A stretch of 64,000 bases of DNA from Shewanella sp. c952 (GTDB taxonomy: Bacteria > Pseudomonadota > Gammaproteobacteria > Enterobacterales > Shewanellaceae): positions 124,001-188,000 of the forward strand of contig NZ_BPEW01000002.1 in the NCBI RefSeq assembly GCF_019654975.1, in the 5' to 3' direction. Below are positions 56,548 to 64,000 of the stretch, piece after piece (position 1 is the first letter of the stretch; each line of letters opens with the position of its first letter). Position numbers and translations under genes: made by a program. The notes beneath the pieces were generated by a model, which saw only the letters and a program-made list of their open reading frames with translations, ran no database searches and was not told the origin of the DNA.

Positions 56548-56847
56548 CTAGCCTTTACATTTAGGCGAAGCTGGTACAGCAGACTCTAGAGCCCACTCTT
56601 CAGGGGTAAAGGTATGCATAGACAATGCATGTAGTCCTTGAGCAAACTCTTCAGCAAGCGCCTCATTAACAGCACGATGACGACCTATAAGGCGTTTACC
56701 ATCGAATTGGCTACTGCTAATAATCACTTTAAAGTGAGTTTCTGAGTTTGGCGGTACATGATGGTTATGACTTTCATTGATCACTTCTAAATGTGACGGT
56801 GAAAGTGCGGCGGTGAGTTTTTCGGTAATGATCTTTTCAACTGACAT
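56548..56847 (-). CDS. bolA: BolA family protein
   Basis: BolA is a small morphogene and Fe-S partner (with monothiol glutaredoxins), a class II KH-like fold. With the start at M 56847 (MSVEKIITEKLTAALSPSHLEVI) the product has 99 residues, like the E. coli family core; an ATG 7 codons upstream is also possible. Family words: NESHNHHVPPNSETHFKVIISS, GKRLIGRHRAVNEALAEEF, GLHALSMHTFTPEEW. The conserved Cys/His iron-cluster ligands are visible as the His in HALSMHT. It ends with an ASPKCKG tail. Confidence 0.92.
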   Translation of the reverse strand: MSVEKIITEKLTAALSPSHLEVINESHNHHVPPNSETHFKVIISSSQFDGKRLIGRHRAVNEALAEEFAQGLHALSMHTFTPEEWALESAVPASPKCKG

Positions 56848-56990
56848 AACGAGGTTCTCAAATGGCATAAATCCGATTGCGGCAGGTTACTGCCATGAGC
56901 CGAAAAGATCAACTGTCAGCAAAATTACTGAGACTGCCCACCACTAAAATATAAGTTATCAGCAGGCCTACAATTGCCAATGGCCCAAAC

Positions 56991-57494
56991 TTAAATAACA
57001 CTCGCTCTTAAGCCTTCAGACACGCCTTCCAATAACTCTAATACACTGGCATTGCTGACCTCTATAGGCAGTAAAACGGTCAACTTAGAGGTAAACATTG
57101 TTTCGCCAATCACTGATACATGGACACGATTAAACTCCATATGTTCGATTGCCAAATCTAAATTGACTAACACATCAACTATATCTCGAGTCAGTCCTGG
57201 ACGATCCTTGCAATCAACATTAAAATTTACCGCCCTTAAATTATGTAGATCAGCGCTATTAGAGGGTTCAAACATCAAGTTAAGTTTAGGAAACTGGCTT
57301 TTAAGCATTAGCTTTAACGGTTCAGCCTTTTCCTCTTCAATTGCTATCTTTAACAATGCCGCAAAATGATGATCAACTTTAATCACTTTACTGGTTATCC
57401 ATTCGCCGCCGGATTCACGGGTCAGCTGGGCAAGCGCTTTAATCACGCCAGGAGTCACTTCGCCCAGTACGGTTGCTATATACATCTTTTTCAT
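56991..57494 (-). CDS. Two-ACT-domain protein, GcvR family
   Basis: The 167-residue protein has two ACT domains: MYIATVLGEVTPGVIKALAQLTRESGGEW and VNFNVDCKDRPGLTRDIVDVLVNLDLAIEHMEF. This is the GcvR layout, a protein that in E. coli binds GcvA and represses the glycine cleavage operon when glycine is low. No gcv genes are in the window. The family call is good, but the target regulator is not known, so I give no symbol. Confidence 0.85.
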   Translation of the reverse strand: MKKMYIATVLGEVTPGVIKALAQLTRESGGEWITSKVIKVDHHFAALLKIAIEEEKAEPLKLMLKSQFPKLNLMFEPSNSADLHNLRAVNFNVDCKDRPGLTRDIVDVLVNLDLAIEHMEFNRVHVSVIGETMFTSKLTVLLPIEVSNASVLELLEGVSEGLRASVI

Positions 57495-57673
57495 TGAAAA
57501 CTCCTAACTGCAGCTAAAGCTTGAATGGAAAATTGTTGGCAAGTCAGCTATCTAGCACAGCAGAAAACACCCACTATGACAATCAGCCCCCTCGCGGCTA
57601 TATCAAGCATAGAGTAAATATTTACCGTAAAGTGCGAACTGGATAGCAAAATCGAGCAAATTAGCATCACAAA

Positions 57674-58339
57674 TCAAGATGCATGAAAGCCGACTATCAA
57701 CTTTCTAAAAGTATAGTTAATTCTCGTTTGTTTCACTCGCATTCGCTTAGGCAGTGCATGCTCCCAGTGCTGCTGCATTGGCCAGTGCATAATCAATAGA
57801 TCGCCACTATTTAAAGTTAGGACTGTTTTTTCTTTAGTCAGTTTATGCCGAATAAAAAACTCTCGACTGGCACCTATGGTTACCGAAGCAATATCACTAC
57901 CGAACTCAATCTCTTTTTCATCATCACTGTGCCAGCCCATCGATTCAGTACCATCACGATAGCAGTTAACGAGTACACCGTTACTCACTAATGAATAATC
58001 TCGCATAAGCTTGAGCCTTAGCTTCTCGGCATATTTCGGCCAAGGCAGTGACTCAATAAAAAGTCCTGAGTAGTAATAATCGCAACCTTTATCGGCAAAC
58101 CAAACTTGGCTACGTGGTATCGGATGGCTTTTACCATAAACGGTTAGTTCTGGGCGTGTCATTGGGTAGCTCTTAGCTTCAATTAACAAAGCCTGCTGCT
58201 GTGCTTTATTGAGATAGCCCCTTATTAATGTGTAGTGCATAGCAGCTTTATTGGCGGCTAACTCCTCCGGCATTTGATTTTTACTCGCGGTTGGCTGCAG
58301 AGGCGTCTGCTCATCAAAACCAAAGCCTTTTTGCTTCAT
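57674..58339 (-). CDS. AlkB-like 2-oxoglutarate/Fe(II) dioxygenase
   Basis: The 221-residue protein belongs to the ABH2/3-type AlkB oxygenases that repair alkylated bases. The iron site is MGWHSDDEKEI (His, Asp) with the distal His in QHWEHALPKR, and the 2OG Arg is in RVKQTRINYTFRKL. The RDYSLVSNGVLVNCYRDGTE and VTIGASREFFIRHK words are of the same family. It is divergent from rlmG, with about 117 bp between. No Ada-type box is seen. Confidence 0.9.
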   Translation of the reverse strand: MKQKGFGFDEQTPLQPTASKNQMPEELAANKAAMHYTLIRGYLNKAQQQALLIEAKSYPMTRPELTVYGKSHPIPRSQVWFADKGCDYYYSGLFIESLPWPKYAEKLRLKLMRDYSLVSNGVLVNCYRDGTESMGWHSDDEKEIEFGSDIASVTIGASREFFIRHKLTKEKTVLTLNSGDLLIMHWPMQQHWEHALPKRMRVKQTRINYTFRKLIVGFHAS

Positions 58340-58456
58340 GCCCCTCTCCTCTTCTACTCACTAAATCATTAACTGTATTGCTATCGAACTAACATATACC
58401 TAAGATCATAAATCTGCGATAATACGCGCCCTCTTTTATTAGGTACTTATTGGCAT

Positions 58457-59710
58457 ATGACGACACAATTTTCAGTATCGGGTATTGAACTCGAACTCTT
58501 CCGTTACCCTAGCAGACAAGAGTCGAATCTGCAGGCATGGGACGCTGCTGATGAGCACCTGATAAAACACTTAGTCGATAATGAGCAGAAAGCCGTTAAT
58601 AGCGCCATTATAAACGATAGCTTCGGTGCGTTAACCGCGGGCTTGTTATCAATCGCTGCAGACTGGCCGCTTACGCTTGAAACTGATGCTAAAACCAGTT
58701 TGTTAGGCACAACTCAAAACTTAACCCGTAACCAGTTAAATGACGCTAGCCTTAGCTGGGTTAATAGCCGTGATGAATTGCCACAAGGTATCGAGCTGGT
58801 ATTGATGAAACTGCCTAAGAACCTTAATTACTTTAGCCACCAGCTAAAGAGGTTATCGCAAGTTTTACCGGCTGGAACACCAGTGTTGATTGGCGCTAAA
58901 GCTAAATCAATCAATAAATCACTGCTTGAAACCATCGCTCGTCATCTGGGAGAAGCTAGTGCAAGCTTAACTTGGAAGAAAACCCGAGTGATTACCTGTA
59001 TCGCAGATGGTAAGCCGCGCCCATTACCGACAACCACCAATTGGTTAGTCCCTGAGTGTAATTTGCAAATCACCAACCTAAGTAATGTATTTGCCGCGAA
59101 TAAACTTGATATTGGCGCCCGCATCATGCTCGATAACATGCCAAAAGGTGAGTTTAAATCAATCGTCGATTTGGGCTGTGGTAACGGAATTTTAGGTCTG
59201 CATGCCAAACAATGCTTTCCAGAAGCTTATATCCACTTTATTGATGATTCTGAAATGGCAGTTGCTTCAGCAAAAGACAACTGGACGCTTAACAAGCTAG
59301 ATAACCCTGAACTTGTCGGTGAACAAGCCACTTTTGCGTGGGATGATTGTTTAACCCATATGAATGAAGGCTTCCGTCCAGATCTGATACTGTGCAACCC
59401 GCCCTTTCACCAAGGTGAAGCGATTACCGATCATATTGCCTGGCAGATGTTCCTTGATGCATTTAGGCGCTTAAAGAATGGTGGGATTTTGCATGTTGTG
59501 GGCAATCGTCATTTGGCTTATCACATTAAGCTACAGCGTATTTTCAAAAACTGTACTACGGTAGCCTCAAATGGAAAATTTGTTATTTTGCAGGCACAGA
59601 AAATCAGTAAGAAAGCCCAAGATCCTGAAGTTGACGCCGACACAGCAATAGAACAGACATCAGAAATCCCGCATCCTCAAAGCGGGTTATACGGTAAGCC
59701 AAACAGTTAG
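58457..59710 (+). CDS. rlmG: 23S rRNA (guanine-1835-N2)-methyltransferase
   Basis: RlmG methylates G1835 of 23S rRNA. The 417-residue protein has a degenerate N-terminal methyltransferase-like domain (about 1-190) and a C-terminal catalytic domain with SAM motif [17 protein letters not shown] and the NPPFHQG motif ([13 protein letters not shown]), as in RlmG/RsmC. The last 35 residues are a non-conserved acidic extension ([19 protein letters not shown]). It is single and ends at a strong terminator. Confidence 0.95.
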   Translation: MTTQFSVSGIELELFRYPSRQESNLQAWDAADEHLIKHLVDNEQKAVNSAIINDSFGALTAGLLSIAADWPLTLETDAKTSLLGTTQNLTRNQLNDASLSWVNSRDELPQGIELVLMKLPKNLNYFSHQLKRLSQVLPAGTPVLIGAKAKSINKSLLETIARHLGEASASLTWKKTRVITCIADGKPRPLPTTTNWLVPECNLQITNLSNVFAANKLDIGARIMLDNMPKGEFKSIVDLGCGNGILGLHAKQCFPEAYIHFIDDSEMAVASAKDNWTLNKLDNPELVGEQATFAWDDCLTHMNEGFRPDLILCNPPFHQGEAITDHIAWQMFLDAFRRLKNGGILHVVGNRHLAYHIKLQRIFKNCTTVASNGKFVILQAQKISKKAQDPEVDADTAIEQTSEIPHPQSGLYGKPNS

Positions 59711-59730
59711 ATATACAGCAAGTTATAGAA

Positions 59731-59762
59731 TAAAACGGTGAGCCATTAGCTCACCGTTTTCA
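59731..59762. terminator. Bidirectional terminator after rlmG
   Basis: AAAACGGTGAGC, CATTA-type loop, GCTCACCGTTTTCATT: a stem of about 12 bp, T tract on the plus strand and T run on the minus strand, serving the convergent hydroxylase gene as well. Confidence 0.9.
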
Positions 59763-59798
59763 TTAGCGCTTAACAATCGGTATCAACTCGCTAGCCAG

Positions 59799-60740
59799 CT
59801 ACTTCACTTCAGCCACGTCTTTGGAGTTATCACTCTCAGAGCCATCACCAGCATTCGGTTGCTGATTCGATTGAACCTCTGCAGTGGCTGGCGGTGCAAA
59901 TAATACATTAAAGCGCTGTAATGGGCTTAAATTGGCACTAAATGCTTCTTTAAACATATCGCGCCACTCAGTAAAGGTCACCACTAAAGGGTTGAAGCTA
60001 TTAATGGGTTTAGTAATACCGTACTCAACCGTTTCAACTTCTTTTTCAAATGTGCCAAACATACGGTCCCAAATGATAAGAATGCCGGCATAGTTTTTAT
60101 CGATATATTGCGGATTACGACCATGATGTACTCGATGGTGAGACGGCGTATTAATCACCCACTCTAAGATCCCTAGGGATTTGACCGCTTGAGTATGGAC
60201 AAAGAACTGCAGGCCAAGATTGAGCAGTACCACAAACACCACCCAGTTAGGATCGAAACCAACAACCACCAGTGGTACCCAAAAAATCCACATTCCCGCC
60301 AATGGATACATTAAGCTTTGTCTAAATGCGGTGCTGAAATTCATGTTCTCTGAGCTGTGATGCGCCACATGCGCCGCCCACATCCAACGAATACTATGAC
60401 TCGCTCGATGGAACCAGTAGTAACAAAAATCCTGTGCAACCATCAGCGCCACAAACGTGGCTGCATTCATCTCAATATCAAATAGCCGCCAACCAAAAAA
60501 TATCAGATACAACTTAGCAATAAGCAAGCCGGTAACAATATCGGTTAATTGATGCATCGCCGCTAAGCCAAAGTTGCACATCACTTCAGGCAAGTGATAA
60601 CGGGCATTAAGTGGCAGCCTATTTTGCCTATCTCCAATATACCATTCCAACAAAATACAGACGAAAAAGATTGGCGCGAGCACCAAAAGTAGTACTTCCG
60701 GGTGTGAGATCAGTGAATTAAAATCCATCTTGTTATCCAT
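59799..60740 (-). CDS. Fatty acid hydroxylase/sterol desaturase superfamily protein
   Basis: The 313-residue membrane protein (about four helices) has the eight-His di-iron motifs WFHRASHS, HVAHHSSENMN and PSHHRVHHGRN. This family hydroxylates or desaturates lipids, but the bacterial substrate is usually unknown. The ATG at 60740 sits only 2 nt from AGGAA; a second ATG four codons later (MDFNSL) may be the real start. It follows the DUF2804 gene by 20 bp, so both are probably one operon acting on a lipid. Confidence 0.87.
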   Translation of the reverse strand: MDNKMDFNSLISHPEVLLLVLAPIFFVCILLEWYIGDRQNRLPLNARYHLPEVMCNFGLAAMHQLTDIVTGLLIAKLYLIFFGWRLFDIEMNAATFVALMVAQDFCYYWFHRASHSIRWMWAAHVAHHSSENMNFSTAFRQSLMYPLAGMWIFWVPLVVVGFDPNWVVFVVLLNLGLQFFVHTQAVKSLGILEWVINTPSHHRVHHGRNPQYIDKNYAGILIIWDRMFGTFEKEVETVEYGITKPINSFNPLVVTFTEWRDMFKEAFSANLSPLQRFNVLFAPPATAEVQSNQQPNAGDGSESDNSKDVAEVK

Positions 60741-60760
60741 TTCCTATAAATCCTTTTTCA

Positions 60761-61825
60761 TTACCAACGAGCAAAGTGATCTTCAGTTAAGCCCAATACA
60801 TTATCTAACTGATGTCTATTACCTAGATTATCAATGACATAGCCACTGTAATGGCCTAAATACTGCCTAAAGTTACTCTTTATCAACCAAAGGTTCAGTT
60901 TTTTCTGGCGGCAGTTAAGCGGGGTAAAATTGAGTTCAACTTGGCCATTGTCGGAATAGATCCGCCAACAACTTGCTTGCTGATTTTTTGTTATTTGGCG
61001 AGTGAAATCAAAATGAACCGCTCCCAGTAAATGCCGCTCACCATCAATCCAAAAGGCATTTTCATTACAGCCTGTCTCATTCACTCCCGCCGCAAGATTT
61101 AACCCAATACTGCCTGTGTCTGTTAGCGCATTAATACTTGCCCAGCGCCAACTGGTTTCCCGGCGCATAAAACCTGCGCTGAAATCATAGCCAGCAGTAA
61201 CTCTTTGCAAGGGTTGTGGCTCGTGATTAATCACCAGCTTACCTTTTACCGTTAACGCATTATGTTTTTGAGTGTAAGTCCAGCCGCTGTACCCCGTTGG
61301 ATTACACATCGCCATGGGCAAACTCAATGGCTCTGGTTGTAAAATCAGATCAGCGTCTATACCAAGGGTATTGAGCTTTACTCGCCACAGCCCCTGCTCA
61401 ATATCAAACTGGATCTCGCCTTTTGCGCCTTTGATGCCGGCATTTCCTTGCATCGGAGATTCGGACATTTGATATCCCATGCCCAACGGTTTAAGCCAGC
61501 TAGCTTCAATTAAGCTATTTTTCTTAATGTCATACAGATAACAAAACGCACTTCCAACGTAACGGATGTCTGCAAGCGCAACCCCAATAATGTAATGGGG
61601 AGTCACAATACTGACAAACTGGAACTGCTTATAATCGAATCGATTTGCCCAGCTTGAAGCAGGTTTATCCATTTCATCAAAGTAGCGAAATTTATCCACG
61701 CCAAGTTCAGTAACTGGACCATCAAAGTGTCCATATACTGGCTGACCAGTATCATCAATAAGAGACTGCGGTGCCGCCAAACTTGTCAATATTTTAGGCG
61801 CCCATGGCACGCTAATAGAAGACAT
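60761..61825 (-). CDS. DUF2804 family protein
   Basis: The 354-residue protein has the DUF2804 pattern: PQSLIDDTGQPVYGHFDGPVTELG at the start, HYIIGVALADIRYVGSAFCYLYD, MAMCNPTGYSGWTYTQK and the terminal stretch with INALTDTGSIGLNLAAGVNETG. The predicted fold is all-beta, like other lipid-associated calycin/lipocalin-like proteins, but function is unknown. No signal peptide. The gene is the first of the pair with the hydroxylase, and pairs of this kind recur in marine gammaproteobacteria, as far as I recall. Confidence 0.78.
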   Translation of the reverse strand: MSSISVPWAPKILTSLAAPQSLIDDTGQPVYGHFDGPVTELGVDKFRYFDEMDKPASSWANRFDYKQFQFVSIVTPHYIIGVALADIRYVGSAFCYLYDIKKNSLIEASWLKPLGMGYQMSESPMQGNAGIKGAKGEIQFDIEQGLWRVKLNTLGIDADLILQPEPLSLPMAMCNPTGYSGWTYTQKHNALTVKGKLVINHEPQPLQRVTAGYDFSAGFMRRETSWRWASINALTDTGSIGLNLAAGVNETGCNENAFWIDGERHLLGAVHFDFTRQITKNQQASCWRIYSDNGQVELNFTPLNCRQKKLNLWLIKSNFRQYLGHYSGYVIDNLGNRHQLDNVLGLTEDHFARW

Positions 61826-61998
61826 TAATAGACCATCCCTCTGAATACATTTGACCTTTTACTCTAACTGGAACTGACCTAGGTTAAAAGCAATTAGCGC
61901 ATTTTTTGTTATCAAACTGTAAAGGAATACTGTTTAACGATAAAGCAGGATGCTGGGAAGTACGTGTAAGATGGAAGGCGTTCTAGAAAAGGTATTCA

Positions 61999-62025
61999 TG
62001 TGACGCCTTTAGTAAAGGCGTCACA
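61999..62025 (-). terminator. Perfect hairpin after the outer-membrane barrel gene
   Basis: TGTGACGCCTTT-AGT-AAAGGCGTCACA: a 12-bp perfect stem with a 3-nt loop, 20 bp past the stop. There is no T tract on the minus strand (ACATGAATACC), so it may protect the mRNA end rather than terminate alone. Confidence 0.6.
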
Positions 62026-62044
62026 TCCTCCTCAACTGAGCTTG

Positions 62045-62608
62045 CTAAAATTGATAGCTTATACCGAAGTTTAGGTTCTGCGCGGTTAACTGCTGCACTG
62101 GGATATATTGGTACTCAATATTCATACCAAAGCCTGAGTGAAATCGAACCTCCCAACCGACTGCAGTGTACAGGTCTTGATCGCTTTCACTCTCATGAGT
62201 GAATTCACCACTAGAAAATGGACGACCTTTGTCATAGCTAAGTTCGTTCGCACTCACACCTAACTTGGCATATAAGCGGTTTCTTTCAGACAACATATAT
62301 TGACCATAAAGCGCGGCTCTAAAACCGGAATATTCGACATTCTTAATACCAGTAAAAATGCTTGTAAACGCTGAGGCTATTCCAGCATCTCCAGCAAAGT
62401 AGCCCGCTTCAATACCAAAGTTATCGTGCCACATATAGCGATAGTAGATATCATAAACAAAGTTATCACCATCACCTGAGTCATCATCCGCTAACCCATC
62501 AAAATCATTAAAACCATAGCCTACACTACCGCCAACAACATGTTCACCTTGAGCGGCCATAGCACCGCAACTCAATAACCCGGCTACAACGAGTGTTAAA
62601 ATACGCAT
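62045..62608 (-). CDS. Outer-membrane beta-barrel protein
   Basis: The 187-residue product has a signal peptide (MRILTLVVAGLLSCGAMA, cleavage before AQGEH) and alternating strands with aromatic girdles: VGGSVGYGFNDF, YDIYYRYMWHDNFGIEAGYFAGD, GFRAALYGQYMLSERNRLYAKLGVSA, TAVGWEVRFHSGFGMNIEYQYIP, and a terminal LNFGISYQF ending in Phe, the BAM recognition residue. This is an eight-stranded OmpA/OmpX-like barrel. It is monocistronic; ligand or role not known. Confidence 0.85.
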   Translation of the reverse strand: MRILTLVVAGLLSCGAMAAQGEHVVGGSVGYGFNDFDGLADDDSGDGDNFVYDIYYRYMWHDNFGIEAGYFAGDAGIASAFTSIFTGIKNVEYSGFRAALYGQYMLSERNRLYAKLGVSANELSYDKGRPFSSGEFTHESESDQDLYTAVGWEVRFHSGFGMNIEYQYIPVQQLTAQNLNFGISYQF

Positions 62609-62832
62609 ATTGATTCCCTTAATACACTTTTATAAAATTAGTGGGATCCACTAATCCATTAATAAATAAACAGTTCAGTTACACTGCGTTTGCATCATAT
62701 ATCGATATTTACAACAGAATCTACCAAAAATTCAGTCTAAAGTGCTAACGCATCAAAAGTCATCTCAACTGTGGAATTCAGATCCTGTTCTGGTATGCTG
62801 ATGCCATCTAATTTTTGACAAAAACAGTGACA

Positions 62833-63399
62833 ATGAAACCTCTTATTTTAGTGATAGCCGCGGCATTTACCGTTATAGGTTGCGCCAGTCAGGCACCAAC
62901 TCATATAGCATTAAACCCAGAAGTTCCAAATATTACCCAGCAATCAGATATTGAACTGCCTATCGCGATAGACACTATCGACACACGTTCAGCCAATTTT
63001 ATTGTCAGGTTTAATGATGGCGACAATGCAGCTCGCCTAGTGAGTCCTAGCGAAGCACCGCGAGTGCAGATGGATCAAGTATTTAGGGATGGGTTTTCAC
63101 AAGCGGGATACCGTGTCGATCCGAGTTCAGTCAAGCACCTACAGATCCAATTGGAACAATTATTAACCGACGTTGATGAAGGCACCTTTGGCTTTGAAGC
63201 AAATAGCCAGATTGTTATCAATGTAATAGCACAAAATACCAATCAGTCGTTGACCAAGCGCTACCGCGCAAAAGGCCTACTAAAAGGGCCATTCAGTGCA
63301 GACTTTGCCACGCTAGAGCTTGAAATGAACAAGTTACTTGGCGAACTGACACACGATATTATTAACGATCCCGAGCTAAATCAGTTCATTCAACAATAA
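62833..63399 (+). CDS. YajG-family lipoprotein
   Basis: The 188-residue protein has a lipoprotein signal (MKPLILVIAAAFTVIGCAS) and the YajG pattern: ALNPEVPN, IDTIDTRSANFIVRF, LEQLLTDVDEGTFGFEANSQIVINVIAQN. I start it at ATG 62833; a TTG six codons upstream is possible but no ribosome binding site favours it. YajG proteins are periplasmic/outer-membrane lipoproteins of unknown function. It is 38 bp before the cyclophilin gene on the same strand, so they may be cotranscribed. Confidence 0.87.
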   Translation: MKPLILVIAAAFTVIGCASQAPTHIALNPEVPNITQQSDIELPIAIDTIDTRSANFIVRFNDGDNAARLVSPSEAPRVQMDQVFRDGFSQAGYRVDPSSVKHLQIQLEQLLTDVDEGTFGFEANSQIVINVIAQNTNQSLTKRYRAKGLLKGPFSADFATLELEMNKLLGELTHDIINDPELNQFIQQ

Positions 63400-63436
63400 A
63401 CGCAGCCAACACCCACAAATACAGCAAAGGAAGATT

Positions 63437-64000
63437 ATGAAATCTTGGACGATAAAATGTATTAGCCTCGTCGCAATACTACTCACACCGTTTGCCAATG
63501 CGGTTGATATTCAGCCCAATACTCTTTATCCACAAGTTGAATTTGATACTAGCATGGGAAAAATTGTGGTTGAGCTAGATAGAACTAGAGCACCGCTTAC
63601 TGTTGATAACTTTCTTACTTATGTCGTGAAGGGTCACTACGACAACACTCTGTTCCACCGCGTTATTGCAGATTTCGTGGTGCAAGGTGGTGGTTTAGAT
63701 TTAGAGAAAGAGGAACGACCAACGGGCGAGCCCATCGTCAATGAATCTGGAAATGGTCTATCTAATCTTACTGGTACTATTGCTATGGCACGGGAAAATG
63801 AGCCCCATAGCGCCACCAGCCAGTTTTACTTCAACGTGGTCGATAATGAAAAGTTAGACCCTTCATCTCGCCGCTGGGGCTACGCTGTATTTGGCGAAGT
63901 GACTTCAGGAATGGAAGTATTAGCCGCAATGGCTTTAGTACCCACAGAGTTTAATAACAAGCTCGAATGGCCTGACTTTCCCGTTGAAGATATCATCCTT
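63437..64000 (+). CDS. Periplasmic cyclophilin-type peptidyl-prolyl isomerase (cut by window end)
   Basis: The 188 codons in the window encode a signal peptide (MKSWTIKCISLVAILLTPFANA) followed by the cyclophilin core: EFDTSMGKIVVELDRTRAPLTVDNFLTYV, YDNTLFHRVIADFVVQGGG with the catalytic FHR, TIAMARENEPHSATSQFYFNVVDN, and WGYAVFGEVTSGMEVL. This matches PpiA-type periplasmic foldases. AAGGAAG is 5 nt before the ATG. The stop lies beyond 64000. Confidence 0.93.
   Translation, partial: MKSWTIKCISLVAILLTPFANAVDIQPNTLYPQVEFDTSMGKIVVELDRTRAPLTVDNFLTYVVKGHYDNTLFHRVIADFVVQGGGLDLEKEERPTGEPIVNESGNGLSNLTGTIAMARENEPHSATSQFYFNVVDNEKLDPSSRRWGYAVFGEVTSGMEVLAAMALVPTEFNNKLEWPDFPVEDIIL

Overview
The window reads as chromosomal DNA of a marine gammaproteobacterium, most probably Shewanella. 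The reasons are the gene orders (rlmE-ftsH-folP-glmM-tpiA-secG-tRNA-rimP-nusA-infB-rbfA-truB; nqrABCDEF-apbE-nqrM; carAB-dapB; dnaKJ), the protein sequences, a second secDF pair, and dispersed repeats of a kind common in that genus. Genus is fairly sure; species cannot be told from here. Most of the window is core genome on the minus strand.

Layout. 1-12.2 kb: a translation, secretion and cell-envelope block with tRNA-Leu(GAG) and initiator tRNA-fMet. 12.25-16.6 kb: yhbY, a 327-bp MITE-like element, and a secD-secF pair without yajC. Upstream of secD lies a secreted 183-residue protein whose C-terminus resembles the export-monitoring arrest peptide VemP of Vibrio. 16.7-33.9 kb: greA, carAB, dapB, fklB, an M48 lipoprotein, dnaKJ (with a sigma32 promoter), a DMT transporter, a surface protein, proBA and a purine permease.

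33.9-39.3 kb is accessory DNA. It holds cassette-like genes (DUF6624, a YciI-like protein, HxlR) with an attC-like site, an IS remnant, two inverted copies of a dispersed sequence, two hexamer microsatellites, a seven-copy 131-bp array of terminator-bearing modules, and two tandem loci each encoding a 32-residue peptide. These twin loci share a promoter with a HexR-like operator, a 41-nt leader identical in both copies, a strong ribosome binding site and a terminator. I recognise no described family in them; they are the best candidate for an undescribed system.

39.3-64 kb returns to core genes: M17 and M20 peptidases, dinB (LexA box), a dCache chemoreceptor, two bacterioferritin subunits with complementary active-site losses (Fur-like box upstream), the Na+-NQR operon, luxS, bolA, a GcvR-like protein, an AlkB-like dioxygenase, rlmG, a fatty-acid hydroxylase family protein with DUF2804, an outer-membrane barrel, a YajG-like lipoprotein and a cyclophilin cut by the window end.

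Functional threads: sodium energetics and secretion (NQR plus a VemP/SecDF2-type switch), proteostasis (dnaKJ, ftsH, PPIases, M48 protease), iron storage, and possibly carbon-state sensing through HexR at the small-peptide loci. All operator, RNA-fold and repeat statements come from reading by eye, not from computed scores.
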